Origin: Neorhizobium huautlense
GTDB taxonomy: Bacteria > Pseudomonadota > Alphaproteobacteria > Rhizobiales > Rhizobiaceae
Direction of reading: 5' to 3'
Assembly: GCF_002968575.1 (NCBI RefSeq)
Contig: NZ_PVBM01000015.1
Coordinates: forward strand, 1 to 64,000
DNA: 64,000 bases
In this document: in pieces, positions 1 through 8,890 of the stretch
How positions within the stretch are numbered: position 1 is the stretch's first letter
How the letters are laid out: every line of letters begins with the position of its first letter
Notes under the pieces: generated by a model
The model's input: the letters and a program-made list of their open reading frames with translations, nothing else
Databases searched by the model: none
Told to the model about the DNA's origin: nothing
Made by a program: the position numbers and the translations under genes

Positions 1-142
1 TGCTGCGCTTCCTTTCCTGATGCTTGTGGCTGTTTGGACAGACCACGTTTTATCATCAGCTCGAAGCGCAGCACCTCCTGCATCACCGTGGAAGATGAGG
101 CGAAAGCCGAATACCCCATCTCCGGTATGGACAAATTCAAGC

Positions 143-219
143 TGGTCGGAGTGGAGTGATTCGAACACTCGACCCCCACGTCCCGAACGTGGTGCGCTAC
201 CAGACTGCGCTACACTCCG
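143..219 (-). tRNA. tRNA-Pro (anticodon CGG)
   Basis: Read on the minus strand, this 77-nt segment folds as a full tRNA. The acceptor stem starts CGGAGTG, the D-loop holds AGTCTGGTAG, the anticodon loop is TTCGGGA (anticodon CGG, proline codon CCG) within a CCACG/CGTGG stem, and the T-loop is GTTCGAATC. The discriminator A and a CCA end are encoded at 143-146. No matching 3'-end fragment elsewhere in the window marks it as an integration site. Confidence 0.95.
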
Positions 220-478
220 TGACCAGCGGGGGTTTCTATAGACCAGCATTTTTCTTTCCACAAGCGTCGTCGCGTAAAAATGACGACGGAATTATTACTC
301 GTTTTGGAGCCTTGAGGTGAAAAACAAAGCGTTGCAAAAAAGCGGCGCCCTCAAAATATGATGTCCATAGTGCGGAGGGGAGCCTCCGGTGCTCTCCCTG
401 CCTTATCACAGAATCTGTTACGTGCGATTCGCAGGCGCATTCCACCGGGCGCTGGAGAATAATAAGGACTTTGGAACC

Positions 479-835
479 ATGAGCCGTCGCATCATCATCT
501 GCACCGCACTTATTGCCTTGGGGCAGGCTGGCTGCACCACCGCCAGCGTCGGTGGCAATCCGATTAACGCGCGCTGGGTCGGACATTCGGCTGGCGAGTT
601 TTTCGCGAAATTCAGCCCGCCGATCAGCGACAGTGGTGAAGGCTCCTCCACCGTTTACAACTGGCGTGGTGGCTATAACCGCATCAAACAGCAGAACGGT
701 CGTGTCGCTAGCGTCAGTTGCTCCGCAAAGATCAGCGTCTCAGACAACTACATCATTCGCGAAATCACGATCGTTTCTGATCGCCCCGGCACCAACGGAC
801 CGAGCTACTGCACGGAATTGCTGACGGCGAAGTAA
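479..835 (+). CDS. small lipoprotein of unknown function
   Basis: This encodes a 118-residue protein that begins with a short signal sequence ending in a lipobox-like GQAGC, so it is probably lipidated and anchored in the cell envelope. The rest has no domain I recognise; it holds a tryptophan-containing segment (VYNWRGGYN) and two later cysteines (in SVSCSA and SYCTEL) that could form a disulfide. The ATG at 479 is preceded by AATAAGGAC and places the signal peptide at the very N-terminus, so it is preferred to an upstream in-frame start at 389. The function is unknown. Confidence 0.75.
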   Translation: MSRRIIICTALIALGQAGCTTASVGGNPINARWVGHSAGEFFAKFSPPISDSGEGSSTVYNWRGGYNRIKQQNGRVASVSCSAKISVSDNYIIREITIVSDRPGTNGPSYCTELLTAK

Positions 836-1279
836 TGAGAGCCCCAGGCGGAGCGGTGAAACCTCATTCAAAGGATTATCTGCGGAGAAAGATGCCGACA
901 ATTTCATGGCTTAGGGAAGTGCCCGCACCCTCCTTAAACTCACTCCGGCACCGGACTAAGTTGGATCATCATCAGTTGCGTAAAATGCCGATAGGGATAA
1001 AAATACCGCCGATGCTGATGGCTCGATCATGCTCCATGACTGCAACACCTGGAGCCACATTGTGTTAAACACCTGAACTAGGATCAGAAAGACAAGCTGC
1101 CGGTCTTCCTTCAAAACGTTGGACCACAAAATGTCGCCGACACGTCACTTTTGCAGACTTTACATCCTGGCCGAGGACGAAATGACACGGTGTATCCAAG
1201 TGGCTTGCAGACGTGATTCAGCAAAAAGAAACTCCACTCACAATCTCAGCCGCGGCCATATTCCGAGTAGTCTCAATCG
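836..1279. other. intergenic stretch without a convincing gene
   Basis: This 444-bp stretch separates the small lipoprotein from the first glycosyltransferase. Short open frames exist on the plus strand, but none has a ribosome-binding site, a recognisable domain, or agreement with neighbouring codon use. I see no strong terminator, tRNA or repeat. It presumably holds the promoter of the downstream gene. Confidence 0.5.
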
Positions 1280-2398
1280 ATGATGCTGAACGAGTTAAAG
1301 TCCAAACTCCATCTAAAGCTTGCCCAAGTCGTCCCAAAGGGCAAGACAAAGGAAAAGACGCCAGCCACTTTCAAACCTCGATCGATCATCGTTTTCCGAA
1401 AAAACGCCAACCCGACCTTCGCCTACTATCTCGAGGACCGGCTTACGTATTATTCCAGGCGAATACCCGTGATTGTCCGGTGCATTGACCACGACAATCT
1501 GGACGACATCGACCCCGCCGGCGCATTCGTCATTATCTGTCGCTATCTGCGTGCAAAGCATGTGAACTGGCTGAACCAGAATCAAAGCGACCTATGTGGA
1601 ATTGGGATGCTCGTCGACGACGACATCCCAGCCGTAATCACAGGGGTCGAAGCCACGTTTCCATATAGGTTTTCTCTAGTCCGCTGGCATGTGGCGCCAA
1701 TGGTTAGGCTCCGCGGCAAGCTTGACATAATATGGGCATCGACACCGCCGCTTGCTGCGCGACTGGCCGCCGACAACCAAGCAGTAAGGCTTCTACCTCC
1801 GCTGCCGCGCCGGGAGGATATCGGAGAAGTCCTAGTACGTCCACCATCCGATGGTGGGATAACGATGGGCTACTATGCAACAGGAATTCATATCAAGGAA
1901 CATGCTTTTCTGGCGTCGTTCATCCCAGAGCTCTTAGCTCAGTATCCGCACGTCACGTTCGAAGTGGCGGCGGACCGACGAGTAAGACACCTGTGGGAAC
2001 GACTTGCTGCGACTACCCCTCAGATCCGCTTCGCTTCCGTCGTGCCGTGGACGCAATTCTCGCAACGAACTGACTATGGCCGTTTGGACATCGCCCTGGT
2101 GCCACTGCTCGCTGGCTTGGTCAATGATGCAAGGGCTGACACGAAGCGGATGGACGTGTGCCGGCAGGGCGCTGCAGCGGTTTTTTCCAATGTTACCGCC
2201 TATGAGCGCAACCGACACCAAGATGAACTTCTGGTTGAGAATACACCTCAGTCATGGCGCCTCGCCATCGAAACTCTGATTAATTCGGACACAACCCGAG
2301 AAAAAGCGCGACTTGCCACCAGAGCCGCCCTTGTCAAACTCCGTTCCGAAGCGGATTTTACCATCCCCGGTCTCGTCGCATCGGCCGAGGCGTGGTAA
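1280..2398 (+). CDS. glycosyltransferase-like protein of the polysaccharide region
   Basis: This 372-residue soluble protein looks like a glycosyltransferase-related protein of the GT-B fold. The second half carries a GYYATGIHIKEH segment followed by a loop resembling those of group-1 transferases (VTFEVAADRRVRHLW, then RLDIALVPLL), the region that normally binds the sugar nucleotide. The N-terminal half is divergent. It lies on the plus strand and converges on the large GT2 gene at 2443, so it is probably a separate transcription unit serving the same surface polysaccharide. The donor and acceptor cannot be read from the sequence. The family is inferred from pattern and context. Confidence 0.6.
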   Translation: MMLNELKSKLHLKLAQVVPKGKTKEKTPATFKPRSIIVFRKNANPTFAYYLEDRLTYYSRRIPVIVRCIDHDNLDDIDPAGAFVIICRYLRAKHVNWLNQNQSDLCGIGMLVDDDIPAVITGVEATFPYRFSLVRWHVAPMVRLRGKLDIIWASTPPLAARLAADNQAVRLLPPLPRREDIGEVLVRPPSDGGITMGYYATGIHIKEHAFLASFIPELLAQYPHVTFEVAADRRVRHLWERLAATTPQIRFASVVPWTQFSQRTDYGRLDIALVPLLAGLVNDARADTKRMDVCRQGAAAVFSNVTAYERNRHQDELLVENTPQSWRLAIETLINSDTTREKARLATRAALVKLRSEADFTIPGLVASAEAW

Positions 2399-2442
2399 GG
2401 AAACAGCAGTCGTCCTGCCTTTTTTGCTAGGCGTTTAGCCAT

Positions 2443-4437
2443 TCACGGCAGCGATGGGCCACGCGCTGCCAGATCTTCTGGAAAAGCTTCCAGCACGAAG
2501 TCTTCGGCAATTTTGGAAAGATTGGGATTGTGGAAAGGGTCGTTTTTCAAAGACGTACCCCAACGCTGGAACATCACCGCTTCTTCACGTGCAAAACGTC
2601 GCAGTTTGACATCAGTGTCATCTTTGCCTCGCGAAACAGACTCGCGGTGCCAAAGCTTTGCAAAGGGCGTCCAAATGATACGCCTCCTCATCCGGCGCAA
2701 TTTCAAGCAATAATCGACGTCATTGAAAGCTACCGTAAGATGCTCTTCGTCCATGCCTCCCACTGCCTGCCAAAGTGATCTAGTGGTCAGCATGCAGGCT
2801 CCTGTCACAGCCGAAACATCACGCCGCTCACGGAGAAGCCCACGATCTTCTCCTCCTTCGGGATGGATGAAGCTGAAACTGTGCCGCGCAATCGATCCAG
2901 CTCCAAGTGTTACACCTGCATGCTGGACGAAACCATCAGGGTAAAGCAGATAAGCACCGACAGCGCCCACCGTTTCGTCGCTCAACTCCCAAGCCATCTG
3001 CACTAGCCAATCGGGAGAAATGGGGTCCACGTCATTGTTTAGCAGCAAGATGAGGTCATGTCGGGCGGCGGCAACTCCTACGTTGCATGCGCGAGCAAAA
3101 TTGAACTCGCCTGGCATGTTAATCACTCGCGCCCGACCCTCTGTCTGCAATTCGCGAAGATAGGCAAGGGTAGCTGGTTCACGGCTGTCATTATCGATGA
3201 TGATGATATCAAGTTCAGCGCCCTTTGTTCGGTTCCGCAAACCCTCCATGCATGCCGACAAAAGATCAAGACGGTCGCGACTAGGAATGATGATCGTGAC
3301 TTTCGGACGCCAATTCTCGCTAATTGCGGGACGTTCCGGACCATTTGTGCGAATTCTCGTTATCGTCCGAGAAAGCAGGACTTTCGGCACGTGAAGGACA
3401 GAGCGGGCAAAAGGTTCAGCAACCGATAAGATTACATCCTTCACAAGAGCATTCGAGATATCGATCTCGTGCGGAATAGACGACAAACGAATTAGAGCTG
3501 CGTCAAGCGGCAGCCAGCCGGATTTAGCGAGAAGCGGGCTCCAGGCCGGCTTGAAAAAAGGACTGTGGCGCCTGCCTCCGAAACCGAGGCGATCTTCATC
3601 CGGATAGACGACCGAGACCTCGGGCGAGGAGAATGGTTTTACCAACTCTTCTAGTGCCTCTTCGGCGAGCACAGCGCCGGCAGGTAAAGGCAGCCACAGA
3701 AATTCGTGGCTGGCCCCGCTCGACCGAAACAAAGGCAGATCCCCTCTCTCGACCTTACGCCAATTTCGAAATGCCTGGCGCGCGAGAGAATTCTCAGTCA
3801 CCGCAGTTTGGACATTTGACGCCATTTCCAGCGTGATAAGAACGATAACATTTCCTGTCGGTTTCGCATCTCCAAATGTCGATACGCTCTTCAAATGCCG
3901 ATCCAGCCAAAGACGATATGGCAAGGCATTTAGCTCCTCGGCGAGGCGCGCGAACCGAAATGAGACGCCCCTTCGGTTACCAATTAGGAACAGCTTTCCG
4001 ATTCCCACAAATTTCCGGGGATTCTTTGCTAGCGCCCTGATGATCAGCTCCAGCAAGGAGGCACGCCTTACAGACATAATTGAAAGGTCAACCGGCGCCA
4101 GAGTCTTTTGGTCGGCACCGTAGATCTGCACCGTCATGGCGGCCTTAGGAACCCAGCAATAAAGAGTCGCTTGTCCGTTCGCATCAATCATCGGAGATCG
4201 GAAGACGAGCGAAGGATCTCGATCTTGCCGAAAGAAAGCTATTCGCACGTTGTTCGGCCAAGAAGCGCTTTGGTTGGAGATCGTTACTCGGATAAGTTCG
4301 CCCCTCAAGTGGGTGACCGGCACCGAGAGCACCCGAGGCTCTTTTCCCAACCTTTGTCCGCGATTGGAACCGCTAACAGCCAAAAACCTTGCTATGAACT
4401 TCATTGACCCGCAACGATTCTGTTCTGGGTTGCCCAT
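2443..4437 (-). CDS. large GT2-family glycosyltransferase, rhamnosyltransferase-like
   Basis: This encodes about 664 residues. The C-terminal half is a GT-A family-2 transferase: VTIIIPSRDRLDLL opens the nucleotide-binding fold, LLLNNDVDP is the metal-binding DxD-type region, and AVTGACMLTTRSLW with FNDVDYCLKLRR forms the acceptor side. The middle (VYPDEDRLGFGGRRHSPFFK) resembles the linker found in tandem GT2 enzymes of O-antigen and capsule synthesis, while the N-terminal 200 residues match nothing I know. It sits 68 bp behind the second KpsE-like gene on the same strand, so it is probably co-transcribed with the export module. The start is uncertain: a TTG at 4443, an ATG at 4437 or an ATG at 4404. 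Confidence 0.8.
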   Translation of the reverse strand: MGNPEQNRCGSMKFIARFLAVSGSNRGQRLGKEPRVLSVPVTHLRGELIRVTISNQSASWPNNVRIAFFRQDRDPSLVFRSPMIDANGQATLYCWVPKAAMTVQIYGADQKTLAPVDLSIMSVRRASLLELIIRALAKNPRKFVGIGKLFLIGNRRGVSFRFARLAEELNALPYRLWLDRHLKSVSTFGDAKPTGNVIVLITLEMASNVQTAVTENSLARQAFRNWRKVERGDLPLFRSSGASHEFLWLPLPAGAVLAEEALEELVKPFSSPEVSVVYPDEDRLGFGGRRHSPFFKPAWSPLLAKSGWLPLDAALIRLSSIPHEIDISNALVKDVILSVAEPFARSVLHVPKVLLSRTITRIRTNGPERPAISENWRPKVTIIIPSRDRLDLLSACMEGLRNRTKGAELDIIIIDNDSREPATLAYLRELQTEGRARVINMPGEFNFARACNVGVAAARHDLILLLNNDVDPISPDWLVQMAWELSDETVGAVGAYLLYPDGFVQHAGVTLGAGSIARHSFSFIHPEGGEDRGLLRERRDVSAVTGACMLTTRSLWQAVGGMDEEHLTVAFNDVDYCLKLRRMRRRIIWTPFAKLWHRESVSRGKDDTDVKLRRFAREEAVMFQRWGTSLKNDPFHNPNLSKIAEDFVLEAFPEDLAARGPSLP

Positions 4438-4505
4438 GTCCAACTAAGATCGCATCCCGTCATTCACGCATGCGCAATCTAGGTCAACCGCAATCACAAT
4501 GAGTC

Positions 4506-5786
4506 TCAGTCCAATTTCTGGCGAGTAAGTATAACGGCACCGCATGCGGCGCCACAAACGGCCAAACATGCAAGCAAGGTCAGAAAAAGAGACAGTGCAA
4601 CCCTTGGATACTTGTTCGTATCGGGCACGGTCGGCTCGGTAAAATTGTCAACATAAACCAACTGAAGCGAACTTACCAATTTGACCTTTTCAAGGTCGGT
4701 GATTGCAGATTTCAATCTACCCTCCGCCATAGACAAATCTAATTTCAATTTGTCAAACATTGCGGAGTATTGGGCAAGGTTCCCATCTCCTTCCGTGGTC
4801 TGGCCCGCAGACTGAGCCCGCAACTGCCTCGCCTGCTCCTCCTGCGCGGCAATGCGCCTATCCAAATCGGTCATCTGCGGCGCATTCTTCCCGACGCTCT
4901 TGCTCAAAGCCAATCGGCGGCTCTTTAAGTCCGCTATACTCGCCTCGATGGTCGTCAGGACATCCTCGATCCGTTTCGCGGAGAGATCGATATCGAAAAC
5001 GCCTGTCTGATTTTGTGTCTCCTGTATCTTGCCGCGAAGGTCAGCAACCTCCTTCGTTGCACGTTCAACATCCTCCTGCGTTGCAGAACGAAGGTCATCC
5101 CACATTCCCGAACTAAGTTTGTTGACTTGCGCTTCGGCGAGATGAAGTACAAGCTTCACCATTTCACTCGCCTCGTTCGGCGTATAAGCTGTCACTTCTA
5201 GTTCGACAATGCCACTTTTGGTATTGACGGACACAGATGCATGTCTCTTCCAGTATTCGAGCATCTCCTCCTGAGTAGCGTCGACCCGCAAGCGAGAAAA
5301 GAAATCGATATCTGATCGCCCATACAAGTTTTGAAGGTCAACTTGCCGCTGCATATCCTGAATGATCGCTGGGCTTTCGAGGTAATTTAGCAGGATGGCC
5401 GTATCCTGTACGATCTTCTCCTTTGGTTCGATCGTGTCGCTGGAGTACCTATCACGCGAAAGAAATGGCGTGGATGATCGTACGATGAACCGTACTTCCG
5501 AAGCATAGCCAGGACTGGCCATGAAGGTGTAATAGCAAATGCTACCAGCCATGGGCAGGACGAACGTCAAGCCGATCAGTAACATTATTAGGTAGGAAAA
5601 GACGCGATCTCGCGTCCTCGGCGACAATCCGGCGAGGCGATAGAGATTGCGGCGGCTTCTATTCTCAAACGTAAGAGCACGCGCATAGGAGCTTAGCGCC
5701 GACGCCAGTTTTTGGCTCCGACCGGTAACAGTCAGAGGCGCGGCTTGAATCGACAGAATTTCGTCTTTATTTGTTTTCTTCGACAA
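4506..5786 (-). CDS. KpsE/RkpR-like capsule export protein, copy B
   Basis: This 426-residue inner-membrane protein has the PCP-3 (KpsE/CtrB/RkpR) layout: an N-terminal cytoplasmic tail, a transmembrane segment near residues 75-100, a long periplasmic coiled-coil region, and a C-terminal transmembrane helix (about 400-422). A conserved block before it reads FTEPTVPDTNKYPR. In the family, such proteins link an ABC exporter to the outer-membrane channel and influence chain length. It follows the ATPase gene by 18 bp. It is a diverged second copy of the protein encoded at 6461-7654. Translation probably starts at TTG 5786, which has GGAAAG just upstream. Confidence 0.85.
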   Translation of the reverse strand: MSKKTNKDEILSIQAAPLTVTGRSQKLASALSSYARALTFENRSRRNLYRLAGLSPRTRDRVFSYLIMLLIGLTFVLPMAGSICYYTFMASPGYASEVRFIVRSSTPFLSRDRYSSDTIEPKEKIVQDTAILLNYLESPAIIQDMQRQVDLQNLYGRSDIDFFSRLRVDATQEEMLEYWKRHASVSVNTKSGIVELEVTAYTPNEASEMVKLVLHLAEAQVNKLSSGMWDDLRSATQEDVERATKEVADLRGKIQETQNQTGVFDIDLSAKRIEDVLTTIEASIADLKSRRLALSKSVGKNAPQMTDLDRRIAAQEEQARQLRAQSAGQTTEGDGNLAQYSAMFDKLKLDLSMAEGRLKSAITDLEKVKLVSSLQLVYVDNFTEPTVPDTNKYPRVALSLFLTLLACLAVCGAACGAVILTRQKLD

Positions 5787-5804
5787 GAGCTTTCCGCCTA
5801 TCCC

Positions 5805-6458
5805 TTATCGGTTGAGACGCATGTAGGTTGCAATACCATCTTCCACGTTATCAAATTGGACCATTTGTCCATCGATTAGAACGATAGCAACATCGCAGTA
5901 GTTCTTAATAGTCTGCATATCATGCGAGATCATAATGACATCCGATTTCTGACGTCTTGCACGAAACGCCTCCCGGCAACGGCGCTGAAAATTCGAATCA
6001 CCGACAGCGGTAATTTCATCGACCAAATAGCAATCGAATTCGATCGCCATCGAGAGACCAAACGCAAACCGTGCCGCCATCCCCGATGAGTATGTTCTAA
6101 GGGGTTCGTTGATGTAACTGCCAATCTCGGCAAATTCCGCCACGAAGCGAAGGACGCGATTGAAGTCCTCACCATAGGCGCGTGCGACAAATTTGAGATT
6201 TTCCTTGCCGCTCAGTAAAGGATTCAAGCCGCTGGAGAATCCAAGCGGCCATGAAACGCGCACCTGTCTGCGCACGCGCCCCTTGTTGGGAAGTTCCGCC
6301 CCCGAGATCAACCGCATGGTGGTGGACTTGCCCGCTCCATTTACACCGAGCAGGCCATAAGAACGCCCCGCGGTAAAATGCACCGATTGATTTCGAAGGA
6401 TGTATCTCCGATGTGCGGCGGTCTTGTAAAACTTTGTGACGTTTTCGAGTGCGATCAC
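5805..6458 (-). CDS. kpsT: KpsT-like polysaccharide ABC transporter ATPase
   Basis: This 217-residue cytoplasmic ATPase matches KpsT/RkpS. It has a Walker A motif (GVNGAGKST, about residues 38-46), the ABC signature YSSGMAARF, a Walker B region (CYLVDEIT) and the switch histidine in ISHDM. The length is typical of the capsule-type subfamily, which lacks the carbohydrate-binding extension of Wzt proteins. The GTG start at 6458 lies 2 bp after the stop of the upstream KpsE-like gene, so the three genes form a tight operon. The partner permease KpsM is not encoded in this window. Confidence 0.88.
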   Translation of the reverse strand: MIALENVTKFYKTAAHRRYILRNQSVHFTAGRSYGLLGVNGAGKSTTMRLISGAELPNKGRVRRQVRVSWPLGFSSGLNPLLSGKENLKFVARAYGEDFNRVLRFVAEFAEIGSYINEPLRTYSSGMAARFAFGLSMAIEFDCYLVDEITAVGDSNFQRRCREAFRARRQKSDVIMISHDMQTIKNYCDVAIVLIDGQMVQFDNVEDGIATYMRLNR

Positions 6459-6460
6459 CT

Positions 6461-7654
6461 CTACACCCTATGATCTTCAATAGACATCCAGACCAGCGTC
6501 GCCGTCATCCAGAGCGTTAACAGACCCGCCGTGAGAATAATCCAACTGGAAAGACGGTCCGGATATTCCGATTCCTCCGGCATGTGCGGATCGGAAAAAG
6601 TAGAAATAAAGGTGGTTCGCTTCAGGGCCGTGGATTTGGCGGTGTCAAGATTGCGGACATTGGCTTCATAAATCGCCTGCGTCACAATCCGCCGGGTTTC
6701 GAGACGCGAGAATTCAGTAAGGCTCGCCGATAGTTGTGTTCCGTCGACTGCATCCTGGCCTGCTATGCTGTTTTGGCGCAGTTGAATTTGGTCATCGATA
6801 GCTTGAATCGAACGCCGCAGTTCCCGACCGCGCGCTGTATCATCTGCATTGGCAGCCTCCAGAGACTTCAGGCTGATCGTCAGCTGCAGCTTTTCTTCCA
6901 TTAATTTCCCGATGACAGCGCTCAGCATCTTGGCAGACGAAAGCGGATCTAAAATGCCGGTCTTATTCTGGTAGTCACGCAATTCATCGAGCGCAACACG
7001 ATATTCCTCCAGACTGGAATTAACTTCGCCTTCCACGCGGGTCACAAGATCCTTTTTCGCCCGCTCGGAAATCTTGTCGATCATCTCATCACATGCAGCC
7101 AAGGCAGCTTTCGATATTGCGACCGAATCCTCTGGAGAAAATGCGCGCAGGGTGAAGATAATGATCCCTGAAGGGCCGTCTACATAGGTATCGACATGCC
7201 GAATCCAGTACCGATAAAGTTCTTCAAATTGCGCATCGGTCGAAAGACGCGATAACCAGTCGATATCCTCCCTTAAGAAAAAGCTCCGCAGTCCGATCTG
7301 CGTATCAAGTTTGCGGACAATCTCGGGAGACTTGAGATAGTTTGCGACAACATACGCATCCTGCGTCAGAGAATCTCCGCCGACCATCGACCGCCCCTCG
7401 CGTTTTTCGGAGCTGTCAAACCTGTCACTCACACCGATCGTCCGAACGATCATCCTTGTTTCGGCCACATATTGGTCGCTTGCGATCAGAAAATAGTAAG
7501 CGGCAGACGCAATACCGGGAAGCAGAACAAACGCTAATAGCGTATTCCTCTTCGTGAAGAACAAACTGAAAAGCCGGGAAAACAAACCTTTGTCGGAAAG
7601 GCTTTCTAGCTCGGATGACTTCTCCCGAGAATCGTAGCCAATTTCAAGGCTCAT
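6461..7654 (-). CDS. KpsE/RkpR-like capsule export protein, copy A
   Basis: This 397-residue PCP-3 type inner-membrane protein has an N-terminal transmembrane segment (about residues 37-55, LLAFVLLPGIASAAYYFLIA), a periplasmic helical region rich in heptads, and a C-terminal transmembrane helix after the conserved SDPHMPEESEYPDRLSSW. It is the first gene of the export module on the minus strand and is translationally close to the ATPase. It resembles copy B at 4506-5786 over its length but is clearly diverged, as expected of an old duplication or two proteins with distinct partners. Confidence 0.85.
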   Translation of the reverse strand: MSLEIGYDSREKSSELESLSDKGLFSRLFSLFFTKRNTLLAFVLLPGIASAAYYFLIASDQYVAETRMIVRTIGVSDRFDSSEKREGRSMVGGDSLTQDAYVVANYLKSPEIVRKLDTQIGLRSFFLREDIDWLSRLSTDAQFEELYRYWIRHVDTYVDGPSGIIIFTLRAFSPEDSVAISKAALAACDEMIDKISERAKKDLVTRVEGEVNSSLEEYRVALDELRDYQNKTGILDPLSSAKMLSAVIGKLMEEKLQLTISLKSLEAANADDTARGRELRRSIQAIDDQIQLRQNSIAGQDAVDGTQLSASLTEFSRLETRRIVTQAIYEANVRNLDTAKSTALKRTTFISTFSDPHMPEESEYPDRLSSWIILTAGLLTLWMTATLVWMSIEDHRV

Positions 7655-7918
7655 TCATCTTCCCCGCCCAAACCCAAGGTCTCACTCTATTTTCCGATCT
7701 AGGTACGCCCGTCGGCAGATTTGACCATCTGTCCCCCTGTACCATTAACTACTTGCGCTTGCCCCAGCCCTATGTCTTCCAATTCCAATGGACCCGGCCT
7801 CCTGCTTATATCCCTTTGGGTATGGCATAACCATGGCACGCGTAAACTTTGGCGACAGCTCAAAGATAGATTTTGATCATTGCGCCACGTGGCCCACGAT
7901 CTCCGACCGGCCTCAATG
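7655..7918. other. intergenic region before the export module
   Basis: This 264-bp gap on the minus strand lies between the GT2 gene and KpsE copy A. It is AT-richer than the flanking genes and presumably contains the promoter of the export operon, but I could not pick out a clear -35/-10 pair, a JUMPstart-type element or a terminator. Confidence 0.4.
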
Positions 7919-8890
7919 TTAAGACTTGAAAAGCTTCTGATCGAGAGACAGCCGTGAGGATAAGAACCGAGGCAGTCGATTGTGATGTGCACCGAGGTAA
8001 TGACCTGCAACCAGTGCTGTACGCTGCCCGGCCCTCTCGAACCGATGACGAAGCGTAACCCTTCCGTACTGATCATCCAAACGCTGCCGGAAGGCCTGCA
8101 AGGAGAACTTCCCGGCAGCAATAACCGTCCGGCGCATACTGGGCGACAGTTTATACCCAAAATACTTGGAAAAGTTGCGCGATTCATCAAAAGCTCGGCG
8201 CAGCTGCTCTACGAACCCATAATCATGGGAATGATAGACTACGGCATTCGGAGCATAAGCTTTGTGATATCCCGCCTCGATGATCATCGAAGCCCATATC
8301 TGGTCTTCAGCAAACTCAACGTCCGGATAAGGGATTTTCTCCCACACGGATTTTCGCAACAGCGAGTTATTGTCAGAATAGAAGTGCAGTAGCTGCCGCC
8401 AGCCCTGGTCCCTCTCATATCTGGCTGAATCGAGATCACGGGAAACCACCAGGCGGTGCGCTAGGAAGCCGTCGAAATGGCGATCCAAATCGTTCTTCGT
8501 AAAGGGTGATGCCGTAGAATAGGCTATGTGCCGACCGAAAACGCCGGCGATCTTCGTATCCTGCTCCGCAGCAGCTACAAGGGCGGCGAGCCATGTTGCA
8601 TCGACGGGCTCCGCATCGTGCGTAAGAAAAGCAACGAAGTCGGCATTGGCCAGTTGGACGCCCAGGTTGCGGGTCTTGCCATGACCGAATTCATGCGGTG
8701 CAATTTCCAAATAGCGTATCCGATCCAGGCTTCGCAAATATTCCTTGGTGCCGTCTGTGGAACCGGAGTCAATCGCTATGACCTCATACGACCAAGGCAC
8801 GCGCTGAGCCAACACCTTATCCAGCACTTTCGGTAGCACGCGCATGGCATTCTTGGTCGGAATGACCACTGCGCAACGATGCCTTACCAC
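7919..8890 (-). CDS. GT2-family rhamnosyltransferase-like protein
   Basis: This encodes a 323-residue family-2 glycosyltransferase. It opens with CAVVIPTKNAMRVLPKVL, continues with the nucleotide-binding EVIAIDSGSTDGT, and has FLTHDAEPVD at the DxD position, a form common in enzymes annotated as rhamnosyltransferases. The final third (AEDQIWASMIIEAGYHKAYAP, then VYHSHDY) is the usual acceptor-side region. The GTG start at 8890 has a GGGGG-rich ribosome-binding site and overlaps the end of the upstream glycosyltransferase by 7 bp, so the two are translationally coupled. With rfbCBDA upstream, a dTDP-rhamnose donor is likely but not proven. Confidence 0.85.
   Translation of the reverse strand: MVRHRCAVVIPTKNAMRVLPKVLDKVLAQRVPWSYEVIAIDSGSTDGTKEYLRSLDRIRYLEIAPHEFGHGKTRNLGVQLANADFVAFLTHDAEPVDATWLAALVAAAEQDTKIAGVFGRHIAYSTASPFTKNDLDRHFDGFLAHRLVVSRDLDSARYERDQGWRQLLHFYSDNNSLLRKSVWEKIPYPDVEFAEDQIWASMIIEAGYHKAYAPNAVVYHSHDYGFVEQLRRAFDESRNFSKYFGYKLSPSMRRTVIAAGKFSLQAFRQRLDDQYGRVTLRHRFERAGQRTALVAGHYLGAHHNRLPRFLSSRLSLDQKLFKS

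Noticed and set aside
835..1068. A 77-codon frame following the small lipoprotein
   Set aside because: It begins at the lipoprotein stop without its own ribosome-binding site and encodes a basic, low-complexity peptide.
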